A stretch of DNA of 61,097 bases from Candidatus Omnitrophota bacterium (GTDB taxonomy: Bacteria; Omnitrophota; Gorgyraeia; Zapsychrales; Fredricksoniimonadaceae): assembly GCA_028865345.1 (NCBI GenBank), contig JAGWKL010000010.1, forward strand, positions 1 through 61,097, read 5' to 3'. This document shows, piece by piece, positions 1-8,484 of this stretch. Each line of letters opens with the position of its first letter. The first letter of the stretch is position 1. Both the position numbers and the translations under genes were made by a program. The notes beneath the pieces were generated by a model, which saw only the letters and a program-made list of their open reading frames with translations, ran no database searches and was not told the DNA's origin.

Positions 1-2
1 CT

Positions 3-968
3 TCGGCCTGGGCCGGCCAAATCCAGATCACCGGGGCAGGTTCGACCTTCATTTATCCTGCCATCACAAAATGGTTTGAAGTGTATTCCACCATTGATCC
101 GAACATCCAGTTCAACTACCAGGCCATTGGTTCCGGCGCCGGCATCAAGCAGATCACGGCCAAGACCGTGGACTTCGGCGGTACGGACGGCCCCATGACC
201 GAGGCCCAGATGGCTGCGGCCCCGGGCAAGATCTACCATATTCCGCTGGTCATGGGCGCGGAAGCCATTGCCTACAATATCCCCGGCATCGGTCCCGGTT
301 TGAAATTCACACCGGATGTTTTGGCCGGCATTTGGCTGGGAGAGATCACCAACTGGAATGATCCCAAAATCACGGCCCAGAATCCGGGGGTCAATCTTCC
401 CAATATGCCGATCCTCGTGGCGCACCGTTCCGACGGCAGCGGCACCACCTTCATCTTTACGCATTATCTGAGTTCCGTGAGCTCGGAATGGGCATCCAAG
501 GTGGGCTATAGCACGTCCGTTTCGTGGCCGGTGGGTCTGGGCGGCAAAGGCAACCAGGGTGTTTCCGGTATCCTGACGCAAAACCCCGGCGCTATTGGGT
601 ACGTTGAATTGGCTTATGCCATTCAAAATAAAATCCCCTATGGCGTGGTGGAGAATTCCAGCGGTAATTTCGTGCAACCGACCGTTGAAGCGACTTCTCA
701 AGCTGCTTCAGGAGTGCCGATTCCTGCGGATTTCCGGGCCTCCATCGTCAACAGTTCGAACCCTCAAGCGTATCCCATCTGCGGGTTCAGCTGGATGCTG
801 ATCTATAAGAACATGATGGGCGAAGGGGCCAAGGGCAAGGCCATGGTAGATTTCGCCAAATGGGCGGTCACAGACGGGCAGAAATATTCCCAGCAGTTGG
901 ATTATGCGCCGCTGCCTTCTGACCTGATTGCGAAAATCATAAAGACCCTGGATAAAATCAGTTATTAA
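3..968 (+). CDS. pstS: Phosphate ABC transporter substrate-binding protein PstS (5' end missing)
   Basis: Periplasmic phosphate-binding protein that hands phosphate to the PstC/PstA channel. The left window edge cuts the gene; the open frame runs from base 3. The first visible residues (SAWA, then GQIQITGAGSTF) look like the end of a signal peptide cut after AWA, so almost the whole mature protein is present. The family phosphate-contact regions are visible: GAGSTF at the mature N-terminus, SGAGIKQ, and RSDGSGTT near base 430. It is followed 15 bases later by pstC, in the usual pstSCAB-phoU order. The promoter and any Pho box lie outside the window. Confidence 0.95.
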   Translation, partial: SAWAGQIQITGAGSTFIYPAITKWFEVYSTIDPNIQFNYQAIGSGAGIKQITAKTVDFGGTDGPMTEAQMAAAPGKIYHIPLVMGAEAIAYNIPGIGPGLKFTPDVLAGIWLGEITNWNDPKITAQNPGVNLPNMPILVAHRSDGSGTTFIFTHYLSSVSSEWASKVGYSTSVSWPVGLGGKGNQGVSGILTQNPGAIGYVELAYAIQNKIPYGVVENSSGNFVQPTVEATSQAASGVPIPADFRASIVNSSNPQAYPICGFSWMLIYKNMMGEGAKGKAMVDFAKWAVTDGQKYSQQLDYAPLPSDLIAKIIKTLDKISY

Positions 969-983
969 GGTAAAATAATCGGC

Positions 984-1913
984 ATGAGTCGCCATGATAC
1001 CAGCGACTTGATATTCAGAAGGGTATTGGCCGTATTCCCAATCTCGGTTCTGATATTAGTCGCTGGTATTTTTTTTGAACTGGTTTATTCTTCCCTGCCG
1101 TCTTTGCAGAAATTCGGCATAGGGTTCCTTTACCATAGTGTTTGGAACCCTGTGGTGGAAAATTTCGGTGCCCTGCCGTTTATTTACGGCACCTGTGTCA
1201 CGTCCTTTGTGGCGCTATTATTGGCCGTTCCCATCGGTGTGGGAGCGGCCATTTATTTGGCGGAATACGCGCCGGTCAAGGTTGCCAAGATGGTATCCAT
1301 GCTGGTGGACCTGTTGGCCGCCATCCCCAGCGTCATTTACGGCCTATGGGGCATCTTTGTCCTGGTTCCTTTCATGAGAACCGTCATCCAGCCGTTTCTG
1401 GGGAAATATTTAGGCTTCCTGCCTTTGTTCCAGGGGCCTAATTACGGCATCGGCATGCTGGCCGCAAGCGTGATGTTGGCCATCATCATCGTGCCGTTCA
1501 TTATTTCCGTTGCGCGCGAGGTCATTATGGCCGTTCCTTTTGTTTACAAGGAAAGCGCTTATGCCCTGGGCGCCACCCGCTGGGAGGCGCTGAGCAACAT
1601 TGTTTTAAGTTACGGCAAGGTGGGGATTCTGGGCGCCGTGATCCTGGCCCTGGGCCGGGCCATCGGCGAGGTCATGGCCGTGACCATGATCATCGGCAAT
1701 GATCCCAAAATCGCCCTTTCATTGTTCTCGCCCGGATATACGCTGGCAAGCGTCCTGGCCAATGAGTTCGCGGAAGCGGATTTTCCCATGTATCTGTCGG
1801 CCTTGATCGAGATCGCCCTGGTCTTATTATTGGTCTCATTTATCGTGAACATTCTGGCCCGGCTTTTGATCTGGTCGGTGACCAAAGGCCAGGCCGCGGA
1901 GGGCGCCAAATGA
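984..1913 (+). CDS. pstC: Phosphate ABC transporter permease PstC
   Basis: Inner-membrane permease subunit (309 aa, usual length about 300-320) forming the phosphate channel with PstA. About six hydrophobic segments are visible. The cytoplasmic loop that docks on the ATPase is recognisable in the ALGATRWEAL region (about residues 194-203), followed by GRAIGEVMAVT, typical of PstC. The ATG at 984 lies 15 bases after the pstS stop, and the stop overlaps the pstA start (ATGA at 1910-1913), so pstC and pstA are probably translationally coupled. Confidence 0.95.
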   Translation: MSRHDTSDLIFRRVLAVFPISVLILVAGIFFELVYSSLPSLQKFGIGFLYHSVWNPVVENFGALPFIYGTCVTSFVALLLAVPIGVGAAIYLAEYAPVKVAKMVSMLVDLLAAIPSVIYGLWGIFVLVPFMRTVIQPFLGKYLGFLPLFQGPNYGIGMLAASVMLAIIIVPFIISVAREVIMAVPFVYKESAYALGATRWEALSNIVLSYGKVGILGAVILALGRAIGEVMAVTMIIGNDPKIALSLFSPGYTLASVLANEFAEADFPMYLSALIEIALVLLLVSFIVNILARLLIWSVTKGQAAEGAK

Positions 1914-2788
1914 AAGAGACGGTCTTGAAATCTTTTGCCGCCACGCGCAGGCGCAGGGAAATCTGGGACAAGGCCATGGTGACGGTGCTTTTTTTATGCG
2001 CCGCTTCCGTGCTTTTTATCCTTTTTGTCATTCTTTGGCATTTGATCGCCCGCGGACTTTCTTCGTTGAACCCGGCTTTTTTCACCCAACTGCCAAAGGC
2101 CGTCGGTGAAAAGGGCGGGGGCATGGCCAATGCGATCATCGGCACCTTTGTCCTGTTGATCCTGGCGGTCTGCGTGGGCGTGCCTTTGGGGCTTGGGGCC
2201 GGGGTTTATTTGGGCGAATACGCCCACCACCGTTTTGCCCAGACCGTGCTTTTCGTGACCGATGTCATGAACGGCATTCCTTCCATCGTCTTCGGTATTT
2301 TCGCGTACACGATTTGCGTGCTTCCCATGAAAGCTTTTTCCGCGCTTTCCGGAGGTCTTGCGCTGGGGTTTATGATGATCCCCATGATCACGCGCACCAG
2401 CGAACAATTTGTGAAGATGGTGCCCAACCAATTGAGGGAAGCGGGCCTGGCCTTGGGATTGCCCAAATGGAGGGTGGTCACCGGCATCATCGTGCCTTCG
2501 GCCATCGGCGGCATCATGACCGGCATCATGGTGGCCCTGGCCCGTGTGGCAGGTGAGACGGCGCCCTTGCTGTTCACCGCCTTCGGCAATCTCCATTACT
2601 CGCAATCCCTTACACAGCCCATTTCGGCCATACCATTGCAGATTTTCAACTATGCCGTTTCGCCTTATGAGGACTGGCACCGCCAGGCCTGGGCCGGGGC
2701 CCTGGTCTTGATCGTCATGGTTTTTCTCATTAACATTTGGGCCCAGTATTTTGTGTACAGCCGCAAGCGCTGGTCAGCGGGGAAATAG
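1910..2788 (+). CDS. pstA: Phosphate ABC transporter permease PstA
   Basis: Second membrane subunit of the phosphate transporter (292 aa). It starts inside the pstC stop codon (ATGA overlap). It has several membrane segments and the PstA-type coupling loop and tail [16 protein letters not shown] followed by [14 protein letters not shown]. Together with PstC it should form the heterodimeric channel energised by PstB. Order and overlap fit a single transcript; nothing looks broken. Confidence 0.95.
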   Translation: MKETVLKSFAATRRRREIWDKAMVTVLFLCAASVLFILFVILWHLIARGLSSLNPAFFTQLPKAVGEKGGGMANAIIGTFVLLILAVCVGVPLGLGAGVYLGEYAHHRFAQTVLFVTDVMNGIPSIVFGIFAYTICVLPMKAFSALSGGLALGFMMIPMITRTSEQFVKMVPNQLREAGLALGLPKWRVVTGIIVPSAIGGIMTGIMVALARVAGETAPLLFTAFGNLHYSQSLTQPISAIPLQIFNYAVSPYEDWHRQAWAGALVLIVMVFLINIWAQYFVYSRKRWSAGK

Positions 2789-2859
2789 ATCTCATGGATG
2801 TCATGACAAGGCCCTCGCGCCCGAAGGCGGGTGAGTCAATAACCTTAAAAGAGGTTCCT

Positions 2860-3621
2860 ATGGATTCTACCGGACGCATCGAAGTCAAGGACTTGAATTT
2901 TTATTACGGCACCCACCAGGCGCTTAAAAATATTTCCATAACCGTTGAGCCGCACCAGGTGGTGGCCATGATCGGGCCGTCGGGTTGCGGCAAGTCGACC
3001 CTGATACGTATCTTCAACCGTATGAATGACCTTATTCCGTTTACCCGTGTGGAAGGAAAGGTTTTGGTGGATGGGAGCGATATTTATGATAAAAATACGG
3101 ATGTGGTGAGCCTCAGGCGCAAGGTGGGCATGGTGTTCCAGAAATCGACGCCTTTCCCGAAGTCCATTTACGACAACATCGCCTATGGGCTTAGGATTTT
3201 GGGCATCAAGGACCGCCGCATCCTGAATGAGACGGTGGAAAAATGCCTGAAGCGCGCGGCCTTGTGGGAAGAGGTCAAGGACAGTCTTGGTAAAAGCGCC
3301 CTGTCGCTTTCCGGCGGCCAGCAGCAGCGCCTGTGCATTGCCCGGGCCATTGCCATTGACCCGGAGATCATCCTCATGGACGAGCCCTGCTCGGCGCTGG
3401 ACCCCATCGCGACCTCCCGCATCGAGGAGCTTATCGCGGACTTGAAAGACGAATACACCATCGTCATCGTCACGCACAATATGCAGCAGGCGGCCAGAGT
3501 CTCGGAGAGGACCGCATTTTTGATGCACGGCCAGCTCATCGAATACAACAAGACCACGGATTTCTTTACGAAACCGTCGAACAAGATCACGGAAGACTAT
3601 ATCACCGGCAGGTTCGGTTAG
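2860..3621 (+). CDS. pstB: Phosphate ABC transporter ATP-binding protein PstB
   Basis: Cytoplasmic ATPase of the Pst transporter. From the ATG at 2860 the protein is 253 aa, the normal PstB length, and this ATG follows a good ribosome site (AAAGAGG at about 2848-2854). Visible: Walker [10 protein letters not shown] (residues 39-47), signature LSGGQQQR, Walker B IILMDEP followed by the PstB-type CSALDP, and the switch histidine in VTHNMQQA. The frame stays open upstream into pstA, and an ATG at 2794 would add 22 residues, but those resemble no conserved PstB sequence. Confidence 0.95.
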   Translation: MDSTGRIEVKDLNFYYGTHQALKNISITVEPHQVVAMIGPSGCGKSTLIRIFNRMNDLIPFTRVEGKVLVDGSDIYDKNTDVVSLRRKVGMVFQKSTPFPKSIYDNIAYGLRILGIKDRRILNETVEKCLKRAALWEEVKDSLGKSALSLSGGQQQRLCIARAIAIDPEIILMDEPCSALDPIATSRIEELIADLKDEYTIVIVTHNMQQAARVSERTAFLMHGQLIEYNKTTDFFTKPSNKITEDYITGRFG

Positions 3622-3632
3622 GAGAAAAACCC

Positions 3633-4295
3633 ATGCTCAGAGAGAAAATAACGGAATTAAAACACCAGTTGATCCAGGACGCCGGCCTCGTGGAGGACAT
3701 GATCAGCCGCAGCATGCGCGGGCTTTTGGAGAAAAACGCCGACATGCTTTACCAGGTGGTCAAACACCAGGAACCGCGGGTCAATGCCTTTGACCGCTCC
3801 ATTGACGAGTTGTGTGTGGAAACCATCGCCCGCTTTGAACCGGTGGCGCGGGATTTGCGGCTGGTCATCATGATCATCAAGATGAACAAGGACTTAGAGC
3901 GCATGGCAGACCATGCCGTGAACATATCGGAAAGCGGCCTGTATCTGATCGCCAATCCTTTCATAGGCTCCTATTCGGACCTGTTTAAAATGGGCGAAGA
4001 GGCGGTGGCCATGCTCAAGGACGCCATCAATGCCTTTGTCAATGAGGACGTGGCCACGGCCAAGTCTGTCCGCGGCCGGGACAATATCGTGGATGAGGCC
4101 GGGGACGTGATCCTTAAAGAGCTCACCGTTGTCATGCGCGGCAAAAAAGACACTATTCCCAGGGCTTTAGCGCTCATGCGCATTGCCCATAACCTGGAGC
4201 GCATCGCGGATCTGTCCACCAATATAGCCGAAGAAGTCGTCTATATAGTGGAAGGCCGGGATATCAAGCACCATAAAGATGAAGGTCCATCCTAA
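3633..4295 (+). CDS. phoU: Phosphate signalling protein PhoU
   Basis: All-helical cytoplasmic regulator (220 aa) that links the Pst transporter to the phosphate two-component system and limits phosphate uptake. Two PhoU repeats are visible, each with the acidic metal-site pattern (DRSIDELCVE in the first, DNIVDEAGDV in the second) and the DLERMADHAVNI / NLERIADLSTNI pair that is diagnostic of the family. A ribosome site AGGAG sits 8 bases before the ATG. It is last in the operon and is followed at once by a terminator. No phoR/phoB genes are in the window. Confidence 0.96.
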   Translation: MLREKITELKHQLIQDAGLVEDMISRSMRGLLEKNADMLYQVVKHQEPRVNAFDRSIDELCVETIARFEPVARDLRLVIMIIKMNKDLERMADHAVNISESGLYLIANPFIGSYSDLFKMGEEAVAMLKDAINAFVNEDVATAKSVRGRDNIVDEAGDVILKELTVVMRGKKDTIPRALALMRIAHNLERIADLSTNIAEEVVYIVEGRDIKHHKDEGPS

Positions 4296-4342
4296 AAAGG
4301 GGGTATCTTCCCCCCGAAATGCGGGCTTAGGCCCCCTTTTTA
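4294..4342 (+). terminator. Intrinsic terminator of the pst-phoU operon
   Basis: AAAAAGGGGG at 4294-4303 pairs with CCCCCTTTTT at 4332-4341. The loop of about 28 bases contains a smaller CCCG/CGGG pairing. It begins at the phoU stop codon and the A and T runs make it work in either direction. Confidence 0.85.
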
Positions 4343-4384
4343 TATTGGAAAGCCCTTTCTAATATTAAATTTTCTTAATTCTTC

Positions 4385-4414
4385 TTGACAAGGCCTGTCG
4401 GATCGTGGCAAAAT
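4385..4414 (+). promoter_or_regulatory. Putative promoter of the porin gene
   Basis: TTGACA at 4385-4390 is a perfect -35 hexamer. After 18 bases comes CAAAAT at 4409-4414, a 4 of 6 match to the -10 consensus. It would give a leader of about 150 bases before the porin start. The -35 is convincing, the -10 is weak. Confidence 0.5.
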
Positions 4415-4436
4415 AGCCGCAGTTTTATTCCACCCG

Positions 4437-4531
4437 GATGATTTTAAGCATGACTGAGAAAGGAGGGATGCGATAGAACGGTCAAAAATCATCAATGGGG
4501 TCTATTATTGTCATTTCCTAGGCCAATAGAC
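4437..4531 (+). promoter_or_regulatory. Structured leader of the porin mRNA
   Basis: Two possible hairpins lie in the leader: GATGATTTT (4437-4445) with AAAATCATC (4485-4493), and GTCTATT (4500-4506) with AATAGAC (4525-4531). The loop of the first holds an eight-codon reading frame (ATG 4450 to TAG 4476) and a strong ribosome-site-like AAAGGAGGG. No known riboswitch class is recognised. A regulatory role is a guess from the length and structure. Confidence 0.3.
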
Positions 4532-4574
4532 ACCTAGATATATTCATATAAACCCAAATTCTTGGGAGATAGCA

Positions 4575-5966
4575 ATGAGAAAACTATTAGTTGCAGGATT
4601 GATGGTGGTGTTGTCCACACCGGCTTTCGCGGCCATCCAAAACGTGAAGGTCAGTGGCAATATCACCTCTTCGTTTGTGGATCGTAGTAATTTTGACCTG
4701 GGCAGTACCACAGCCCCGCTTTATACTGCAGGACTTAAGAAGCAGAACGTGTTCTTGACCCAAACCGAAGTGCGCATTGACGCTGATTTAAGCGACAATG
4801 TTTCTGCACAGGTTGGTTTGATCAACGAACGCGCTTGGAACAATCATAATGGCCTTGGTAACAGCAATGCCTATAATGATACCAATGTTGATCTGTACCT
4901 GGCCAATTTGACCTTGCGTGAGTTCTTGTATTCACCGCTCACCTTGACCATTGGCCGTCAGGTGTTCTTTTATGGCAACGGCCTTATCTTAGGTAACGGC
5001 CCGGCCAATCAGACCAACGGCGGTTTGGAGTACATTGATCAAGATCTTGGCTGGTCAACAGCTGAAGATGGTATCAAGGCTGTTTTGGATTACAAGCCTT
5101 TGACTATCGACTTGATCTACTTCCGGAATGATGAGACCAATGCTGGAATTCAAGGTCTATGGTCCGGCAGCAATTACAATCGGAGTTCAGAAGTTTTCGG
5201 TTATAACGCTAATTACCAGTTGAGCGATCCCTGGAATACGGTGGTCGAACAGTATATGTTCAACCGTATCGATGAATCCGGTTATACTGGCACTGGCAAG
5301 GGGGGCAATACGCTCTATGTTCCTGGCTTGCGCGCCAGCACCAATCCTATTAAGGGATTGAATGTGCAGGGCGAAATTGCCTGGCAGTTGGGACAAAATG
5401 TAGTATCAGGTTATACCGAGCACCGCGATGCCATGGCCATTCAGGCCTTGGCCAGCTATTCATTGCCGGTCTTGCCGAAATACAAGCCGACTGTGAATGC
5501 GTCTTACACCTATTTTTCCGGTGATAAGACCGGGGCTGTCAGTTCCTCGGGCCACAAGTACAGCGCTTGGGACGTGTTCATGGGAGACCTTGGTGCTGGT
5601 ACTATCTACAGCTCCATCTATCCTTTGACCAACATGAACATCGTTTCAGCGGGCGCTTCAGTCAACCCGTTGGAAGATCTGACTGCTGCTTTCACATGGA
5701 GCAATCTGTGGGCTGCAGACAGCTATTCTTCCAAGAATCCTCTGCAAATTTACCAACCGAATGAGGGTTCAACTCTGTATACGATGGCCACAAAGACCAG
5801 CAATAGAAGCCTGGGTAATGAGTATGATGTTAACCTGACCTATAACTACACTGAAGACGTTACCTTCGGTGTCAGTTTAGGTTGGTATGTTCCAGGTTCC
5901 GCGTTATCCAACACGAACCGTGATACAGCCAGCCAGGCCATCGCAAGTTTGGGCGTGAAGTTCTAA
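4575..5966 (+). CDS. Outer-membrane beta-barrel porin, alginate-export-like
   Basis: A 463-aa secreted protein with a clear signal peptide (basic MRKLL, hydrophobic stretch, cleavage after TPAFA near residue 19). The rest is rich in alternating polar and aromatic strands typical of a beta-barrel. It ends in phenylalanine (SLGVKF), the usual C-terminal signal for the outer-membrane assembly machinery. The segment LTLTIGRQVFFYGNG resembles alginate-export-type porins. The substrate is unknown; lying after the pst operon it could pass phosphate or organic anions, but it has its own promoter and is separated by a terminator. Ribosome site GGGAG before the ATG. Confidence 0.75.
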   Translation: MRKLLVAGLMVVLSTPAFAAIQNVKVSGNITSSFVDRSNFDLGSTTAPLYTAGLKKQNVFLTQTEVRIDADLSDNVSAQVGLINERAWNNHNGLGNSNAYNDTNVDLYLANLTLREFLYSPLTLTIGRQVFFYGNGLILGNGPANQTNGGLEYIDQDLGWSTAEDGIKAVLDYKPLTIDLIYFRNDETNAGIQGLWSGSNYNRSSEVFGYNANYQLSDPWNTVVEQYMFNRIDESGYTGTGKGGNTLYVPGLRASTNPIKGLNVQGEIAWQLGQNVVSGYTEHRDAMAIQALASYSLPVLPKYKPTVNASYTYFSGDKTGAVSSSGHKYSAWDVFMGDLGAGTIYSSIYPLTNMNIVSAGASVNPLEDLTAAFTWSNLWAADSYSSKNPLQIYQPNEGSTLYTMATKTSNRSLGNEYDVNLTYNYTEDVTFGVSLGWYVPGSALSNTNRDTASQAIASLGVKF

Positions 5967-5992
5967 ACTTGAGTTGGTCAAAGAGCAGTTTC

Positions 5993-6028
5993 AAAAACCC
6001 CCGTTCGATGTTTGAACGGGGGTTTTTG
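5993..6028 (+). terminator. Intrinsic terminator after the porin gene
   Basis: A perfect 14-bp stem, AAAAACCCCCGTTC (5993-6006) with GAACGGGGGTTTTT (6014-6027), and a 7-base loop. The T run overlaps the start of the brnT promoter, so the two units are packed back to back. Confidence 0.95.
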
Positions 6029-6069
6029 TTGACATGCGTTCTTAAAAGTTGTATATTTACATTGTACAT
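6029..6069 (+). promoter_or_regulatory. brnTA promoter with likely operator
   Basis: TTGACA at 6029-6034, a 17-base spacer and TATATT at 6052-6057 make a strong sigma-70-type promoter. The -10 lies in TGTATATTTACA (TGTA, four bases, TACA), followed by the palindrome TGTACA at 6064-6069 directly before the ATG. Such nested palindromes suit the autoregulation by antitoxin or complex known for BrnTA; the assignment as operator is inference. The transcript would have almost no leader. Confidence 0.65.
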
Positions 6070-6363
6070 ATGGATGAGATCAGGTTTGATTGGGACAAAA
6101 GCAAGGCCGCTTTAAATAAGAAAAGACACGGTATTTCTTTCGATGAAGCGATTACGATATTTTATGACGATGATGCTTTGGAGTTTCATGATCCCGACCA
6201 TTCGGATAGGGAAGACAGGTTCTTGATAGTAGGATTAAGTTTTAAAACGAGAATTTTGATCGTTTCTCATTGTGTGAAAGAAGCTGGATCTGCGATCAGG
6301 ATCATTTCAGCCAGAAAAGCAACCAAACAAGAAGCCCAAAGGTATTGGGAGGAAAAGCCATGA
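6070..6363 (+). CDS. brnT: BrnT family toxin
   Basis: Ribonuclease-type toxin of a type II toxin-antitoxin pair (97 aa from ATG 6070; the family is about 90-100 aa). Hallmarks: FDWDKSKAALNKKRHGISFDEA at the N-terminus, broken here into FDWDK, N-x-KKHG-type RHGISF and EA; then DREDRFLIVG, and the C-terminal RIISARKATKQEAQRYWE. An in-frame TTG at 6049 lies within the promoter and is unlikely. It overlaps the antitoxin by four bases (ATGA). BrnT is known to cleave RNA and to be blocked by BrnA. Confidence 0.9.
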   Translation: MDEIRFDWDKSKAALNKKRHGISFDEAITIFYDDDALEFHDPDHSDREDRFLIVGLSFKTRILIVSHCVKEAGSAIRIISARKATKQEAQRYWEEKP

Positions 6364-6575
6364 GAGCAGGATATGATCTATCGAAAATGAAATTTCGTCG
6401 CAACCCTTATGCCAGCCGTTTAAAGAAGCCTGTGACCATCCGTTTAGGGACGGATATTGTGCAATATTTTAAATCAATGGCCCAGGAAATGGGTGTGCCT
6501 TACCAGAATTTAATTAATTTGTATCTAAGGGATTGTGTGCAAGCCCGCCGTAAAATCGAATGGGTGGCCGGTTAA
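6360..6575 (+). CDS. brnA: BrnA-type antitoxin
   Basis: A 71-aa partner of the toxin, starting at the ATG that overlaps the brnT stop. The frame is open further upstream, but that part lies inside brnT. KKPVTIRLGTDIVQYFKSMA followed by GVPYQNLINLYLRDC is the beta-strand plus two-helix layout of a ribbon-helix-helix DNA-binding domain, as in BrnA. It should neutralise BrnT and repress the shared promoter. The toxin-first order is normal for this family. Confidence 0.85.
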   Translation: MRAGYDLSKMKFRRNPYASRLKKPVTIRLGTDIVQYFKSMAQEMGVPYQNLINLYLRDCVQARRKIEWVAG

Positions 6576-6650
6576 CAAGTTTTTATCTCCGACGGAAATC
6601 CCTGCCGTAACAATATTTTAGAAATCCCCCCAAAATTTTTGACATTATTA

Positions 6651-6678
6651 TTTGCATTTACATTTTCTTTGTTATGAT
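6651..6678 (+). promoter_or_regulatory. Possible promoter of the 6749 gene
   Basis: TTTGCA (6651-6656), 16 bases, TATGAT (6673-6678) in an AT-rich stretch. It would give a leader of about 64 bases. No strong terminator is seen for brnTA upstream. Confidence 0.4.
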
Positions 6679-6748
6679 AATTTAAAAGATCATAAATCGT
6701 TAAGATTTAAGCCGTTAGGCTTCCTTTCTTAGAAAGCAGTCCAGACGT

Positions 6749-7327
6749 ATGACCCGTGATGAAATATACGACCATCTTGCCAAGGTCTATTTAGGCAAGC
6801 GTGAAGGGGTTTCACAAAAAAAGGGCAGGCCCAAGAAAGCCAACCGCCCGCTGTTGGTGATCAACATCGTTATCACCCTGGTCATCGTGCTTTCGATGGT
6901 GTACGGGTTTACGGCCTTTTTGGCGCGCCGCGATGACTTGAAGTCCCAGATCTTTTACGCTCTCAACAATGAGCCCATCCATATCGACTATAATCTCAAT
7001 GACCCGTATCCGGAAACAAAAACATTTTCGATCGACATCCCCAATAAAGACGTTTCCAAATACAGCGCCCTGAACGTTTCGTTGCGCGGCATGGACGGCG
7101 CTTACCCGGGGATCGTCAAAGTCGTGGTGGCCAACCAGAAGAACGAACGGGCGACCTATTATATCCAGAATGTCGACTCCAAATGGCAGAAGACCAGCAT
7201 CCCTTTCGACAAATTGAATTTGACGGACTGGACAACGATCACGAGCGTTTCCTTTGTCCTGGAAGCCTGGAACGTGGATTTCCGCCGGGGGACGCTCCTC
7301 ATTGACGGGGTGAGTTTCTCAAACTAG
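6749..7327 (+). CDS. Membrane-anchored protein with a carbohydrate-binding-like beta-sandwich
   Basis: A 192-aa protein not assigned to a named family. Residues 1-35 are basic and cytoplasmic (GKREGVSQKKGRPKKANR), residues about 36-58 form one membrane helix (LLVINIVITLVIVLSMVYGF), and the rest is probably outside the inner membrane. The outer part, with FSIDIPNKDVSKYSALNVSL, YIQNVDSKWQKTSIPFDKL and GTLLIDGVSF, has the strand pattern of galactose-binding or CBM11-type sandwiches; this fold call is tentative. It ends 12 bases before the ParA/glycogen-binding fusion, suggesting a joint role. Confidence 0.6.
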   Translation: MTRDEIYDHLAKVYLGKREGVSQKKGRPKKANRPLLVINIVITLVIVLSMVYGFTAFLARRDDLKSQIFYALNNEPIHIDYNLNDPYPETKTFSIDIPNKDVSKYSALNVSLRGMDGAYPGIVKVVVANQKNERATYYIQNVDSKWQKTSIPFDKLNLTDWTTITSVSFVLEAWNVDFRRGTLLIDGVSFSN

Positions 7328-7339
7328 GAGAATGTTTTT

Positions 7340-8467
7340 ATGAAGATCATTTCCATTGCGAACCAAAAAGGCGGTTGCGGCAAAACCACAACGGCGATCA
7401 ACCTGGCCTCGACGCTTTCCTTCAACGGCCAGAAAACGCTTTTGATCGACCTCGACCCGCAGGCCCACGCCACCCTGGGTCTCAATGTGAATGACAACAA
7501 CAGCCTTTATAACTGCATCTCCAAGCTGACCCCCCATAAATTAAAGATCAAGGACATCATCCAGAAAGCCGGCAGGAGTTTTGACATCGTCCCTTCCAAC
7601 GTGCTGGTGGGGACGCTGGAACAGGAACTGGCGGACGAGATCGGCCGCGAACTCAAGTTGGTCGAGATCATCGATGAGATCAAGGGTCTGTACGATTACA
7701 TCCTCATCGACTGCCCGCCGTCCTTGGGGTTCTTGACCGTCAACGCCATCCGCGCCAGCGACGAGCTTATCATCCCCCTGGAAACCAGCCGCTTTTCCAT
7801 GCAGGGCGTCGACCATCTGATGGACATCGCCCATTTGATCCGCGAGAGGCTGGGCCATCCGGTGGGCGCCAAGGTGCTCGTCACCATGTTCGACTCCCGG
7901 CTGCGCCATTCCTTTACGATGCTGGGCAAGATCAAGGAGAAGTTTTCCGGCATGCTTTTTGACACCATCATCCACGTCAACGTCAAGCTCAAGGAAGCGG
8001 CCGTCATGGGAGAGGCCGTCATCAAATACGATAAATACTGCCGGGGCGCTAAAGATTATCTGGGCCTGGCCCGCGAGATCATGACCGCCGACCGCCGGCC
8101 GGTAGTCCCTGAAACCAGGTCCAAGCCCGAGGCGCCTGCCCGGCCGGAAGGCTATGAACCATCGCAGCGCATGCAGGAATTGATCCAGAAGGAGACCCAG
8201 GAGCTTTTAAAAGCAACAGCCTTCTGCCTCCAGGCGCCGGACGCCCGTTCCGTTTATGTGACGGGCTCTTTCAATGACTGGTCGCTGGATGAGAACTGCC
8301 GCATGGCCAACACCGACGGCACCTGGCGCCTTTCCCTGTCCCTCAAGCCGGGGACCTATAAATACCAGTTCATCGTCGACGGCAAATGGCAGGAAGACCC
8401 GGCCAATGCCAACATGGAACGCAATTCTTTCGGGGACATCAATTCCCTCATCGAGGTCAAGGCCTGA
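7340..8467 (+). CDS. ParA-type ATPase fused to a CBM48/AMPK-type glycogen-binding domain
   Basis: A 375-aa fusion. Residues 1-250 are a ParA/Soj ATPase: deviant Walker A KGGCGKTTT (10-18), switch LIDLDPQAHATLG (35-47), and YILIDCPPSLGFL (120-132). A Pro/Glu/Arg-rich linker (255-275) follows. Residues about 293-375 match the E-set glycogen-binding module found in AMPK-beta and branching enzymes: SVYVTGSFNDWS, then GTWRLSLSLKPGTYKYQFIVDG. ParA ATPases position DNA or large complexes on a surface; a polysaccharide-binding tail suggests positioning of glycogen-like storage, which is inference. No parB is adjacent. A ribosome site AGGAGAA precedes the ATG. Confidence 0.85.
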   Translation: MKIISIANQKGGCGKTTTAINLASTLSFNGQKTLLIDLDPQAHATLGLNVNDNNSLYNCISKLTPHKLKIKDIIQKAGRSFDIVPSNVLVGTLEQELADEIGRELKLVEIIDEIKGLYDYILIDCPPSLGFLTVNAIRASDELIIPLETSRFSMQGVDHLMDIAHLIRERLGHPVGAKVLVTMFDSRLRHSFTMLGKIKEKFSGMLFDTIIHVNVKLKEAAVMGEAVIKYDKYCRGAKDYLGLAREIMTADRRPVVPETRSKPEAPARPEGYEPSQRMQELIQKETQELLKATAFCLQAPDARSVYVTGSFNDWSLDENCRMANTDGTWRLSLSLKPGTYKYQFIVDGKWQEDPANANMERNSFGDINSLIEVKA

Positions 8468-8484
8468 GGTCTTGCGCCGGTCCT

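Noticed and set aside
2737-2859. Longer PstB with an N-terminal extension
   Set aside because: The extra residues overlap pstA, resemble no PstB, and the good ribosome site lies at 2848-2854 before ATG 2860.
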